From NCBI RefSeq assembly GCF_039555335.1, contig NC_092629.1, positions 2,861,935-2,925,934 of the forward strand: a stretch of DNA of 64,000 bases. The letters are read 5' to 3'. A program made the position numbers and the translations under genes. The notes beneath the pieces were generated by a model. It saw nothing but the letters and a program-made list of their open reading frames with translations, was not told the origin of the DNA and searched no databases. This DNA is from Amphiura filiformis. Its lineage: Eukaryota > Echinodermata > Ophiuroidea > Amphilepidida > Amphiuridae. Within the stretch, counting starts at the first letter, position 1, and each line of letters starts with the position of its first letter. This document shows, piece by piece, positions 10,932 through 22,910 of this stretch.

Positions 10932-11516
10932 CTTCTGTATAATGTCATGATTAGCCTGGGTATGGCTATGGCATTCTCCAAATCTCATTGCCATCTTCAG
11001 TAAACATGCTGGATCGAAGTCAACAAAAGATGTTGGACTTTGTCCTGGTGGAAGACTTACTGCAAAGGCTTTGGCAAACTCAATGGAATCATGAAAGAGT
11101 CTTGGAGGATTTATATTTCCCCATGTGACTGGTGCTCCAAACTTTGGCCGTCCATTAGTCCAATATAAAGACTCTATCGTGTGGCACCATTGGATACAAT
11201 TCTGACAAGGGGGAGGGTGTACAGGACAGTGATGTGGTTGCCTTCTACGTTTGTTGTCTCTGACTCTATTAGGACACTGAGTTGGAGAGGAACATGGCTG
11301 TAAATTAGCCAACTGACCAGTGGTGTGGAGTACAACTTGTTTTGTGTTGTGCCAACTTCTGATAGTGTTCTCTACACATGGTAGAATAGCTTTCTCACAG
11401 ACTATTTGTATGGCTTCATGACATTGAATAAAGTTGTGAAATTCTTGAAGGTTAATTGATGCTGCCATGATGGATGCACATGAAGAAACTCATTCAGCAA
11501 GATTTGAACCAGGTTT
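10932..11516 (-). CDS. NLR gene exon 1: start codon and CXorf38-like / HEPN-like N-terminal domain, part 1
   Basis: First coding exon of a large NOD-like receptor gene. The ATG at 11,468-11,466 lies in a good Kozak context (ATCATGG). About 48 nt of 5' UTR precede it, back to a likely acceptor (tttcag) at 11,517. The exon ends with a GTAAGC donor after codon 179, phase 0. The protein has a Cys/His-rich stretch (about residues 79-96: HCPVHPPPCQNC) and a conserved-looking block with W-x-N-x-x-P, E-F-A-K-A-F, L-P-P-G-Q and D-F-D-P-A-C-L-L. These resemble the N-terminal domain of CXorf38-like proteins as I remember them; that match is recognition, not a computed alignment. Such domains carry a HEPN-type motif, which comes in the next exon. 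Inferred role: N-terminal effector or adaptor domain of an immune receptor. Confidence 0.75.
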
Positions 11517-12041
11517 CTGAAAACAATATCAAAAATACATTATTCCTTTTGTTTCTCAATAAATAATTAACCCACCCTAAGTGCAAAGCGTGGAACTACA
11601 AGGTTCCTAAGAAGTATAAGCCCCCCCCCCCAAGACATGTTGGTACCGTACAATCCAAAAACCAATTGACCTTTTATCATCTTCACTGAGAATACTGACA
11701 TTTTTCAAATTTTCAGCCAAAAAAGTATCTAAAGCACATTGTTTAAAAAGAGACTAAAACTAATTATTATGTATGAGTTACACCTTATGCATGCCCAAAA
11801 CTAAAGGAAAACAGAATATTTTTTACATCAAGAGCCCAGCAAGCCAGACCATTTCACCATTTGTAGTTTGTTATATTGAAATTTATATCACTGGTAAAAC
11901 TTTAATCAAGAATATGCAGCCAGTATTAATTACTCCTAATTGCCAGGATAAACCTGTTTTTGCCAGCAAAGTGGTAGTCTACTTTAGTATTAACTCTTTT
12001 CATTTAACATCACTGTTATCTGGCATTCCTTCTCTGTCCAT
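11517..12041. other. Upstream of NLR exon 1; no gene recognised
   Basis: Probably 5' intron or promoter-proximal sequence of the NLR gene, since an acceptor precedes exon 1. I could not identify the non-coding first exon. It contains a short poly-C run near 11,620. Confidence 0.4.
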
Positions 12042-12539
12042 CAGTCTATAATATCGAATTGATTAATTCGAATTAAACAATTCATTGATGTTAGCACTGG
12101 GTAGTAGCCATTACTGCCAGTAGACAGGAAGTCTAGAAAGTTGACCTCAACGCTGTAGGTGGTCTTCCTGTGCTTTTGAATGGGACAGCAGTAACCTTGG
12201 CTAATTGTTAGACCAAAATTTTGGATTTTCAGATTTTTTTCTAAGATTGTGAGAGCATAACAAGACTATCCGTCGATGGATTTTTATTTCCGTCGGTAAA
12301 TATTTTTTAAATTAAGTTTTTCATAACATATTAAAAAGGCAGAGACCCCTGCTGTATAATAAATTAGCTAGGTAAGTTTTGAGTAACCTTGGTGAAAATT
12401 ATCAAGAAAGTGCCTATTCTTTTGTGTGTGTACGGTCCATCACCTGTCACTTGGTAGTCTTGTAACATGTCTAATGGCGCTGCCCATGGCTCTCGATGAA
12501 TTGTTTAATTCGAATTAATCAATTCGATATTATAGACTG
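12042..12539 (+). mobile_element. Non-autonomous DNA transposon with TCCAT target duplication
   Basis: 498 bp with about 42-bp terminal inverted repeats (CAGTCTATAATATCGAATTG at left; its complement ends at 12,539). It is flanked by direct repeats TCCAT at 12,037-12,041 and 12,540-12,544. The interior has no open frame of note. Superfamily not assigned. Confidence 0.75.
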
Positions 12540-12851
12540 TCCATGGGAAACACCATCTTTCCTATTCTGATCCAACAGCACGGCTATTAATCTTTAACGT
12601 CGATGGCTCTCTCTGAAAACTGCTCCCTGCCAGACGATGGTGGCCGACAGCCAATAGCGTGAACAAAACAGACAATATGACGGCAACACTGCCTGGATGG
12701 TGGACGCCCGAGCCGAGGTGCGTTTTTAGCTCTATTGGCCCGTTACAGAAAAAAATGCACAAAATATATTTCCCAGTGTAATGTTATACATTTTCACATG
12801 AAAATAAATAATTTTGGATTCAAAATGAATGTGAAGAAAAAAATTCCCAAT

Positions 12852-12919
12852 GCTGGGAGTGGGAATCGATCTCGGTACCCCATGGGTGGCAGGCTAAGAT
12901 ACTAACCTATACACCACGC
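12852..12919 (-). pseudogene. tRNA-Gly(GCC)-like relic or SINE head
   Basis: On the minus strand, a tRNA-Gly-like order is visible: D-arm-like GTATAGGTTAGTATC, anticodon-loop-like CTGCCAC containing GCC, then a T-arm-like ATCGATTCCCACTC. The acceptor stem ends do not pair and the length is about 68 nt, so it is a decayed tRNA or tRNA-derived SINE rather than a working gene. Confidence 0.5.
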
Positions 12920-13849
12920 AAACATTGGGTGACAAGGAGAAAATTTTCAATATATATCATAACATATCGTGCGTTATTCATACAAAAATTTCAAAAAACA
13001 GTACTTACAATGAGGTTCACTGTCGAACCTTAACGGATTTAGACTGATAAAATAGTGCTTGATACAGTACAGTATATATAGGTATGCTAGGTGAATTCAA
13101 ATTTGCCATCAAACTGCATCATTTTATATATCAAATTAAAGCCCTTGAGTAAAGAAAGCCAAAACTGAAAACCTTTTTGTCACAGCACTTTCTGTAGCAA
13201 AGTTACATCTTGTCAAAGATTGACTTTCATCAAAAAGATTCTGCTAGCAAAATTCCCCAAAACAGCATTTTGGTGGTGTTTCTAGATCTTAGTCTCATGA
13301 TGATAGCAGCTTTTTTTAATGGAACTGCTATCAAAATCCCTCTAAAATTCCATGTGCGATTGTCTTATCACCATAAAAAATCATATATTTGGGTCAAGTG
13401 AAGTATAGAAAACATATTTATATGTAGGTTTCCTTGACCAGCCTGTCCAATCTGTTCTTTTTAATTTTCTATGTAAATATGTATTGTGTTTGGGCCCCGG
13501 TCTAGGCGAATTTGGCTGACTAGCAAATGTGCTAAGGTTTGCCTCTCATACCTACAGTACACTTTTAGAATTATTTGAGACATTTTTGTGTTTACGTGTT
13601 AAACCAATGACGACGTCAAAATTCAGTCAATCTTGGCCGGCTCCCCCCTGCTCCCTGCCGAGAACCCCTGGTGTTGGAAAGCAATATTTGGCAAGCCGAG
13701 AGGGGGGGCAATATTTGGCACACATTCTTGGGGCGCCTTTTAAGTAAAACACTCTTCTTCTTCCATTCCTCCGTAGGGGCTCTAAAAGGGCTCTAAGAGC
13801 ACCGGATATTGTATCACCGCTAGTGCTAGGTGGTGATCTCGAACCAAAG
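12920..13849. other. Intergenic, no gene recognised
   Basis: AT-rich with a G/C-run patch at 13,630-13,740 that resembles decayed MITE ends. Nothing firm. Confidence 0.4.
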
Positions 13850-16360
13850 TTTTAAAATACTTGTGAAAATCATTGTAGTGACTTGGGTGTGAGTGGGAAA
13901 ATGGCCTTTATTTCGTTCAATTCGGGCATTTTACCCCCTGGACATAGCTTCTGAAGTTTTCCCGTTTTTGCCCATTTTAGTGTTTTGTAATGTACAGTAT
14001 TGTTTAGGCTCACATGTTAGCTAATTAAACTTTGTGGGTGGCTTCAAAACTCAAAGCGCTGGTTGACCGGAAGTTAGTGGTGGTTGAACCGCATTCCATA
14101 TTGTTTAGAACAATACAAACCGAATCTAACCGGGTAGAACCGGGCGGAACTAGCGAGCAACCGACGGATGTGTTTTGAAGCTCTCCCTATAAAGTATGTG
14201 ATTTAACTTATGTTAATTGTTTTCAGTGCTCTCAGACTAATGAATAACAAGAATCACTGATGTTACTGATGAAATATTCAGAAATATTTTCATGGTAGGT
14301 TGGTTGGATTCTGAATTTTAATCTCTTAAAAGTTTAGCTGAAATACGGCGGGAAAACATTTTGACTCCCTAATCCAACCCCTTCCACAAGAGTATTATTA
14401 AACATTTCCTAATTGAAGAAAATCAGTGTAGGTAATCATTGGTAGTGGGGAAATATGTCATGATTTTTCAAAAATGTAAACAAAAAATGTCCAGCCGGAG
14501 GGTGGGGTGGATGCAACTTGTACATCAGCCTGGGTAACTATACCCACTCTACTTCGGTCGAGGAGGTGGCCCTATATGAGGTCAGAAACGAATGAAATAT
14601 CCATGACAAGAGGCCATGAAAATCAAAATTGTTCATCAGTGACCTGGGACGTGCAATTTTACCTTGAAGATTAACATGGAAATTGTTCAGTTATTTTCAG
14701 CCATTTTATTGAATATTATCTTTGACTTTCCCCATGTTCCATATGAAGGTTCTACAGACCTTCATCATTGGATCCCTTATAAATGTACTCGCAACCAATT
14801 ATCACCCATGCTGTGCCACTCTTCAGCATCGGTATTCTCCACCTGTAGGCCTATGTACATCTTTTGCTTTTGAACACCTGATAACATACTACTGACTACT
14901 AAAATCAATGGAACTTTGACCTCTTGGGGTCATTTCATTTCTATTTTGTTGATTGAAAGAAATTTTGGCCACGTGTGTGAAGTCAAAAATGTTTCCTATT
15001 TTCGTTAAAATGTAGTCAATTTGAGTTTGCCAGGTGTCAATCTAGACTGAAATGGAGTCATTTGCATGATGATTTCCTTGATTACAGCAAATGTCATCCA
15101 TAAACAAATCATAGCCACATCTCTTGAAGGCCATCACAAGAAAGTCATGAATATACATGTACAATTAAAGCAGATCCCTATTGCCAACTTTGGAACTTGC
15201 ATATTTGTAGCCCAATGTTGTCACAGTAGGCATATAGCACCCAGTTTTGGTTCTTGGGCTTGAAATATTACAATTAACATTGTTTGTTTCAAATATGGAA
15301 TATAAAATACCCAATACATTTTACATCTACACAAATTTGGGCACATTATTTATGGTAGAGACTTGATCCAAGATGCCGAAATTAAGAGTAGGCTAATAAT
15401 TCCTTATCAGGGGTGGTGCAATAATCATGTGTACCCCGGGGTGGTCAATTCCCAAAATGGTCTGCCAAAAATCGCTTGCCCACCCCACCCCCTTTGGCTG
15501 TGCCAAAAAAACTTTGCCCCCCTTTTGATGTGCCAAAAAAACTTTGCCCCCCCCCCCATTTGACATGCCCAAAACAAAAGATTCTTTGCCCCCCCCCCGA
15601 CCCCTTACACATTATAGATGATTTTGGGGAACCCAAGTTTAAATGATTTTGGGGAACCCAAGTTTAAAACTTTAGATTGTCTTATCATAAAAATAATAAT
15701 CATTTTTCCTTCCCCTTTTAAAATTGCTTTCCCTCCCCCTCTTTCTTCGACCTGCCAAAACAAATTCGCTTGTCCCCCATTCAACGTGCCAAAAATGCTC
15801 CCTTTTTTGGCCTGCCAAAAAATCATTGCAGCACCCACCCCTGCCCCCCACACACACACCCCACACAATTGACCCTGGGGTACACATAAATATTGCACCA
15901 CCCTTTATTCCGTGTGGTGGAAAAAAAGTATTGCGTACGTACCACCTTCCATGCATATTGGTGCAACCCACAAATATGACATCTATATCATGACGTCATT
16001 GTGATGTCAAGTGGGGGTGTTGGATCTTTCCGTTTTTGATATCAAAAGAATGAAAATACTTTCCGATATACATTGATACCATTTTGTAAAAGATTTAATG
16101 ACAAGTGATGTTACAAAAATAACATGGAAATAATATGGTTAACCTTATTGTAATTGGCCTTATACATGTATGGCCTATGCTGAAACATGAAAAAAAAGCT
16201 CGATATCTTCAGACCCCATGTCCAGGGGGTAAAATAACCGAATCTGATGAAACAAAGGGCATTTTCCTAGACTCGCTTGCCAGTCCTATATACGCCGTAC
16301 CTATGTATAGCATTTTCCCACTAACACAATGCCACTACAACTATTTACACAACAAGTTTT
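13850..16360. repeat. Inverted pair of related segments flanking about 2.2 kb
   Basis: A segment near 13,910-13,960 containing TTTTACCCCCTGGACAT recurs inverted at about 16,200-16,275, with further similar bases outward on both sides. The pair could be the ends of one decayed element or two copies of a dispersed repeat. No coding signal between them, and another MITE is nested inside. Confidence 0.4.
15410..15903 (+). mobile_element. Inverted-repeat element rich in C-runs
   Basis: About 494 bp whose ends match in inverse orientation over roughly 40 bp (GGGGTGGTGCAATAATCATG at left; right end ATTGCACCACCC). Inside are repeated TTTGCCCCC-type stretches and a 26-bp direct duplication at 15,618-15,668. 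Short ORFs here are low-complexity artefacts. Confidence 0.6.
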
Positions 16361-17480
16361 GAAAAAATACAAAGTGGTTCAGAGATCACCCCCCTACTAG
16401 TGCATACAATAGTGATACAACTTCACACACACAAATTTGGCACAATCTAGCGACTTATATTTGTCCACAATTCAACATTTTTGTTGGGATACATAAATTA
16501 TATACAACACCCATCGAATGTGTGTCATCAGCCCTCAGATCGGCCCTCAGACACACACACACAGGCATAGAGTTGTGCAGTAGCATGTTTTGTTGACATT
16601 TTTTGTCAATGTTTACATCAATGACAGAAGTACTCCCATAATTGAAAACTCAAATACAAAGGACATCAGTTGTCAATCTTAATGTTATGCAATCAAGTTT
16701 ACAACACATCAGTCTTACAATGGGCAGAAAGTGACTGAGTCAAGCCATTCAAGTGCCAATATTGATTACTTCAAGTGGCCTACTGGAGTGACCAGATATG
16801 ACCATGTATGATTTTCATGCTATTTTGCAATAACAAAACCATGTTTTCCTTGATTTTGGTATGAAATTGAGCAAATAGAATTCAATGTCATGTCAATTTG
16901 GAGTTATTATAGGGCAACTAAAACTGATGTGAGGTAAGGTTTTATCTGTTTGGAATCTGTATTGACTATTCTGAAGGAATTACTGCAATGTAAACAAACT
17001 AACTCATGGCCCATATGAACATTGTGTACTGGTTTTCAGTACCCTGTTTTCCATGGGTGACCGTGACTGTAGGAACCCATGGATTCGATCCATGTATACT
17101 TACTCTCATTTTTAAGCTTCCATGTTTCTTACTTCCGGGTACATGTATAAAACCCCATACAAATTTATACTCAGTTTATATAGTGTTTCCATGCATAAAC
17201 TTAACACAGATTCGTTATACATTTTTCTTTAAACTTCTTACCTTAATTATGTCGTGAGTTTATTCCAAAGCTGTGTATTTTAGTACGATAACTTGAACAA
17301 AATAAATCCACTTTCCACTCTGAAAAACGGCCATTGTCTACGGCCATTGTGAAATAACGCACGGGGAATCCCCAGGTTATGATGTCATCGTTAGCTCTCA
17401 AGAGAGGGCTGTCTCCAACCTGAATTATTGTACAGGCTGTGTATGGTACTGTAAAGAGCATGAAGAGTAGCTAAGACTAG
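16361..17480. other. Intergenic, no gene recognised
   Basis: No conserved protein or RNA signal seen on either strand. Confidence 0.4.
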
Positions 17481-17483
17481 AGC

Positions 17484-17737
17484 AGGCCCGTACGCAGGGG
17501 GGGTGCGGGGGGTGCGGTCGCACCCCCCCAAATGTGCAAAAGTATACAAAAAGTCCCAAAATATGACAATTTGCGAGCGTAGCGAGCAAAAAAATCGGGG
17601 TTTTTACGCTTTTTTGGCCAAAAAAGGTCCAAATTTTTGAGGAAAAGTCCACTTTTTACAAAATCGCCCCCCCTTGGAAAAAAGGTCCACTTTTTCAAAA
17701 TCAGCACCCCCCCAAAAAAAATCCTGCGTACGGGCCT
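17484..17737 (+). mobile_element. MITE-like element with AGGCCCGTACGCAGG ends
   Basis: About 254 bp with perfect 15-bp terminal inverted repeats (17,484-17,498 and 17,723-17,737). The interior is G/C runs and short repeats of a GTCCACTTTTT type. Non-coding. Confidence 0.7.
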
Positions 17738-17757
17738 GGCTAAGAGTGTGCCTACAG

Positions 17758-18005
17758 CAGCGGCGTAGCTGGGATTTTTTCCAGGGGGCAAGCCTGTATG
17801 GGGCGGGGGCATTATCGTATGGATTCCAATATCTCTCTTTCCCTCCTCTCCCCCTCTCTCTCTCTTCCCGGTCTCTCTTTTTCCTCTCTCTCCTTAGGCT
17901 GGGACCTTGCACTCAGGGCCTATAGGGGCGGGGGCCCAAATAGACCATTTTTGCCAGGGGGCGATCGCCCTCCCTGCCCCCCCCCCCCGGCAGCTACGCC
18001 ACTGG
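17758..18005 (+). mobile_element. MITE-like element with GGCGTAGCTG ends
   Basis: About 248 bp, directly next to the previous element. Ends CAGCGGCGTAGCTGGG and its near complement CCGGCAGCTACGCCACTG. The interior has a CT-rich tract at 17,835-17,900. Non-coding. Confidence 0.6.
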
Positions 18006-18006
18006 C

Positions 18007-18150
18007 CTATAGCATACAACTTTAGTTGATTTGAATCTTGAGAGTACGAAATTAATTGAATACTTTTAAGTATTAAATAATCAAAGCATACAACTTTAGT
18101 TGATTTGAATCTTGAGAGTACGAAATTAATTGAATACTTTTAAGTATTAT
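18007..18150 (+). repeat. Two-copy direct tandem duplication, about 69 bp each
   Basis: The segment beginning AGCATACAACTTTAGTTGAT occurs twice in a row with near identity. Confidence 0.8.
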
Positions 18151-18563
18151 TATTATAATCTTAAAAGATTCATGCGTAGGTAGCGCGCAAGAAATTTAGA
18201 ATGTGCATAGGCCTACATCAGTTGTCCTAGGACTTTTACCCTGTAATTTTTATCTCCCCACCCCCCTATTAAGAACCGAATTTGTTTTGATCCCTGTTTA
18301 AAACCCCAAATTTGTTGATCCCCCTATATTTTTCAATCCCCCACCAAAGTATTTATGAACACTCCTTTACATACCGGTACACCCTTTATATTCACTGAGG
18401 AGCCTGGGCAAAACTCTAATTTCAAAACGTCTGTCCATAATAATTTAATTCCCCGGTGGTTTCCATGAAATTTGTTATATGACAGGAGGGGAGAAATACC
18501 GTTACTGCCACTTGATTTTATCGGTGGTTTTATCAGTGCCCCCCCATTTTTTTCTTGCACCCC

Positions 18564-21130
18564 TAGATAGCATTACGTCTGATAGCTATATTGTGTTAAA
18601 TTTGTGAATATATAATATATCTTTTGTAGATAGTATTATATCTGATATCCATGTTGTGTTAAATTTGTGAATATTATATAGCTATCTTCAGTAGATAGCA
18701 TTATGTCTGATAGGCAGGTTGTGTTAAATTTGTGAATATATTGCTATCTTCAGTAGATAGCATAATGTCTGATAGCCATGTTGTGTTAAATTTGTGAATA
18801 TATTGCTATCTTCAGTAGATAGCATTATGTCTGATAGCCATGTTGTGTTAATTTTGTGAATATATTGCTATCTTCAGTAGATAGCATTATGTCTGATAGC
18901 CATGTTGTGTTAATTTTGTGAATATATTGCTATCTTCAGTAGATAGTATTATGTCTGATAGCCAGGTTGTGTTAAATTTGTGAATATATTGCTATCTTCA
19001 GTAGATAGCATAATGTCTGATAGCCATGTTGTGTTAAATTTGTGAATATATTGCTATCTTCAGTAGATAGCATTATGTCTGATAGCCATGTTGTGTTAAT
19101 TTTGTGAATATATTGCTATCTTCAGTAGATAGCATTATATCGGTTAAATTTGTGAATATATTGCTATTTTCAGTAGATAGCATTATGTCTGATAGCCATG
19201 TTGTGTTAAATTTGTGAATATATTGCTATCTTCAGTAGATAGTAATAGTATTATATCTGATAGCCATATGTTGTGTTAAATTTGTGAATATATAGCTATC
19301 TGCAGTAGATAGCATTATGTCTGATAGGCATGTTGTGTTAAATTTGTGAATATATTGCTATTTTCAGTAGATAGCATTATGTCTGATAGCCATGTTGTGT
19401 TAAATTTGTGAATATATTGCTATCTTCAGTAGATAGTAATAGTATTATATCTGATAGCCATATGTTGTGTTAAATTTGTGAATATATAGCTATCTGCAGT
19501 AGATAGCATTATGTCTGATAGCCATGTTGTGTTAAATTTGTGAATATATTGCTATCTTCAGTAGATAGCATTATGTCTGATAGCCACGTTGTGTTAAATT
19601 TGTGAATATATTGCTATCTTTTGTAGATAGCATTATATCTGATAGCCATGTTGTGTTAAGTTTGTGAATATCTGCAGTAGATAGCATTATGTCTGATAGC
19701 CATGTTGTGTTAAATTTGTGAATATATTGCTATCTTCAGTAGATAGCATTATGTCTGATAGTCATGTTGTGTTAAATTTGTGAATATATTGCTATCTTCA
19801 GTAGATAGCATTATATCGGTTAAATTTGTGAATATATTGCTATTTTCAGTAGATAGCATTATGTCTGATAGCCATGTTGTGTTAAATTTGTGAATATATT
19901 GCTATCTTCAATAGATAGCATTATGTCTGATAGCCATGTTGTGTTAAATTTGTGAATATATTGCTATCTTCAGTAGATAGCATTATATCTGATAGCCATG
20001 TTGTGTTAAATTTGTGAATATATAGCTATCTTTTGTAGATAGCATTATATCTGATAGCCATGTTGTGTTAAATTTGTGAATATATTGCTATCTTCAGTAG
20101 ATAGCATTATGTCTGATAGCCATAGTGTTAAATTTGTGAATATATTGCTATCTTCAGTAGATAGCAATATATCTGATAGCCATGTTGTGTTAAATTTGTT
20201 AATTGCTATCTTCAGTAGATAGCATTATGTCTGATAGCCATGTTGTGTTAAATTTGTGAATATATTGCTATCTTCAGTAGATAGCATTATATCTGATAGC
20301 CATGTTGTGTTAAATTTGTTAATTGCTATCTTCAGTAGATAGTATTATGTCTGATAGCCATGTTGTGTTAAATTTGTGAATATATTGCTATCTTCAGTAG
20401 ATAGCATTATATCTGATAGCCATGTTGTGTTAAATTTGTTAATTGCTATCTTCAGTAGATAGCATTATGTCTGATAGCCATGTTGTGTTAAATTTGTGAA
20501 TATATTGCTATCTTCAGTAGATAGCATTATATCTGATAGCCATGTTGTGTTAAATTTGTTAATTGCTATCTTCAGTAGATAGCATTATGTCTGATAGCCA
20601 TGTTGTGTTAAATTTGTGAATATATTGCTATCTTCAGTAGATAGCATTATATCTGATAGCCATGTTGTGTTAAATTTGTTAATTGCTATCTTCAGTAGAT
20701 AGTATTATGTCTGATAGCCATAGTGTTAAATTTGTGAATATATTGCTATCTTCAGTAGATAGCATTATATCTGATAGCCATGTTGTGTTAAATTTGTTAA
20801 TTGCTATCTTCAGTAGATAGTATTATGTCTGATAGCCATAGTGTTAAATTTGTGAATATATTGCTATCTTCAGTAGATAGCATTATATCTGATAGCCATG
20901 TTGTGTTAAATTTGTTAATTGCTATCTTCAATAGATAGCATTATGTCTGATAGCCATAGTGTTAAATTTGTGAATATATTGCTATCTTCAGTAGATAGCA
21001 TTATATCTGATAGCCATGTTGTGTTAAATTTGTTAATTGCTATCTTCAGTAGATAGTATTATGTCTGATAGCCATAGTGTTAAATTTGTGAATATATTGC
21101 TATCTTCAGTAGATAGCATATTGTCTGACA
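18564..21130 (+). repeat. Minisatellite A, about 62-bp unit, about 2.57 kb
   Basis: Roughly 42 copies. Each unit carries the hairpin GCTATCTTCAGTAGATAGC (7-bp arms) and a TGTTGTGTTAAATTTGTGAA segment. From about 20,100 on, units alternate between the full form and a shorter form with TTTGTTAATTGCTATC, giving a dimeric higher-order unit of about 110-120 bp. No coding potential. Confidence 0.95.
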
Positions 21131-22246
21131 GAATATAATGCTACTCAGTGCAATGTTCTGGTATACCAGAACGAAATTACAACACAGGCTTATGGAGCAG
21201 TGTAATACACATAATCGTGCATAACTCGCAATTGCAAAATCGGAATCAACTGAAATTTTGGGAATAAGATTTTTTCATGGATATCTCTGCAAAATGTCAT
21301 AAAAAGAGGATGATCACGAAATACTCCTTTAATACTCTGTATCAAATGTCTAATAACTACATGCACCATTACCGGTTTGTATTCCCTTGAATAGGAAAGC
21401 CTTTTCACCTGTTTCAGTAACATCCCGAAAAATAAACACCTGACAAAATCGTTTATCAATCCCTGCAGCAGCGTCACCTTCATCATGTTAATGTTCACCT
21501 TGCATGCCGGTAGCTGGCGCTCTTGTGTTCATCGACATGACGAGACAAATTCACACCACCCTCGCAAATTAAATCGACGGTGCGCTAGAATTCTCTGATC
21601 CAACATTATGGTTTGATCAGTCCAAGCCCGGATGCGTGGGAAGGACGTCGGTACGGTGGACTGAAACTTTATAAACCTGAATAACAACGAGCAATTTTAA
21701 CCACATCTTTATTTTAAATTTCACATCAAGTAACTAAATTCTCTGCGGTCATTGATGGGATTTTTTTATAATGCGTTCGTCAGTTACTTGAGGACAAGTT
21801 CGTATCGATAAAAATTAACAATCTTAAAATTAGAAGATAAAATAACAATCTTAAAATTAGAAGACTTGGAGCGGGATGTCAACATTTTGTTGAAAAAAAT
21901 AATTATTTACTCTGCTAAATTTTTGGGTAAGATATTCTTGTCATGCTTGTGTAAAGTGTAATCTTTTTTGTTCAAATAAAAAAGAGGCAATTTGCCGTAA
22001 AAATGTGGAAAATTGTATAATCAAAAGAGGGTCAAAAGTATAGGCCCCTACTGACGAAGAATTATCGTATCAATATTAATGTCCCCGTAAATTTGGTTAT
22101 TTTGATGTGAAATTTAAAATATTGAAGACGTGTTTAATATAATAGAAGTAAATCAGACAATTATTGGTTTGAATATCTTTGTTCCATTTCGCACCACATG
22201 ACGTCAAAGTAACACTTGTGACGTCATCATAGTCTTTGACGTTTAA
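21131..22246. other. Intergenic, no gene recognised
   Basis: Contains a short direct duplication (AACAATCTTAAAATTAGAAG twice, 21,810-21,862). The 102-codon minus-strand ORF at 21,190-21,498 has no recognised family. Confidence 0.4.
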
Positions 22247-22383
22247 AGCTGAATTTATACTTGATCGCTTTTGTAGAAAAGCGACTCGCACGCATGATAA
22301 GTGTACAAAAATGCCGTCGTTTTTGCATAGTGAGCGTGCGCGCGCCTCGCTTTCTGCAAAGGCGATCGAGTATAAATTCAGCT
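22247..22383 (+). mobile_element. Short MITE, 137 bp
   Basis: Inverted ends AGCTGAATTTATACT and its complement, with the match continuing inward (GATCGC). The interior is CG-rich. Non-coding. Confidence 0.65.
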
Positions 22384-22910
22384 GAACATGGAAACGTACT
22401 TCATTGCTGTTAAAATTGTCACCAGTTTGAGGTATAAAATATAAAGGCGATAAAAATAACTTGATAAATAAGTCAAAATATACATGATATATAAAAGTTC
22501 AATTTTTATACGTTCTCGAATTTATTTTGGAGAATCGTTTGATTAACTGTACGAACTGTGTATCGAAGTGAAGATGAGACATATTTCTGATTTCTAATTT
22601 CTAGACGCTTTTTAAAACTGAAAAAGTACCCGGTAACTATTAATTTTTATACAGTGGCGTACCGTGGCCGCTGCTACCCGGGGGCTGCAAAAAGGTAAAT
22701 TTTGCCGCCTACATCAACAGCTCGAAAAAGTTGACCTAATTTTTTTTTCTCGATGGTTTGAAAAAGTGAAGAGCAAAAGAAGGACTATAGGCGTTAGCAA
22801 CAATAAAAGCTACAAATTTTATGTATAGGCTTAGTTCCAATTTTTTTAAAACCTTTTTCATATTTTTACGCACTTTTTTCTTCATTAATTCCTTTTGCCG
22901 CCACTTCTTT

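Noticed and set aside
11773..12051. 92-codon plus-strand ORF
   Set aside because: No recognised motif, and it runs into the terminal repeat of a transposon.
15445..15993. Cluster of overlapping ORFs on both strands
   Set aside because: Created by G/C runs within an inverted-repeat element; compositions are low-complexity (P/G/C runs).
17425..18025. Six overlapping ORFs rich in R, S, P and F
   Set aside because: They lie over two MITE-like elements and a CT tract; no conserved domain.
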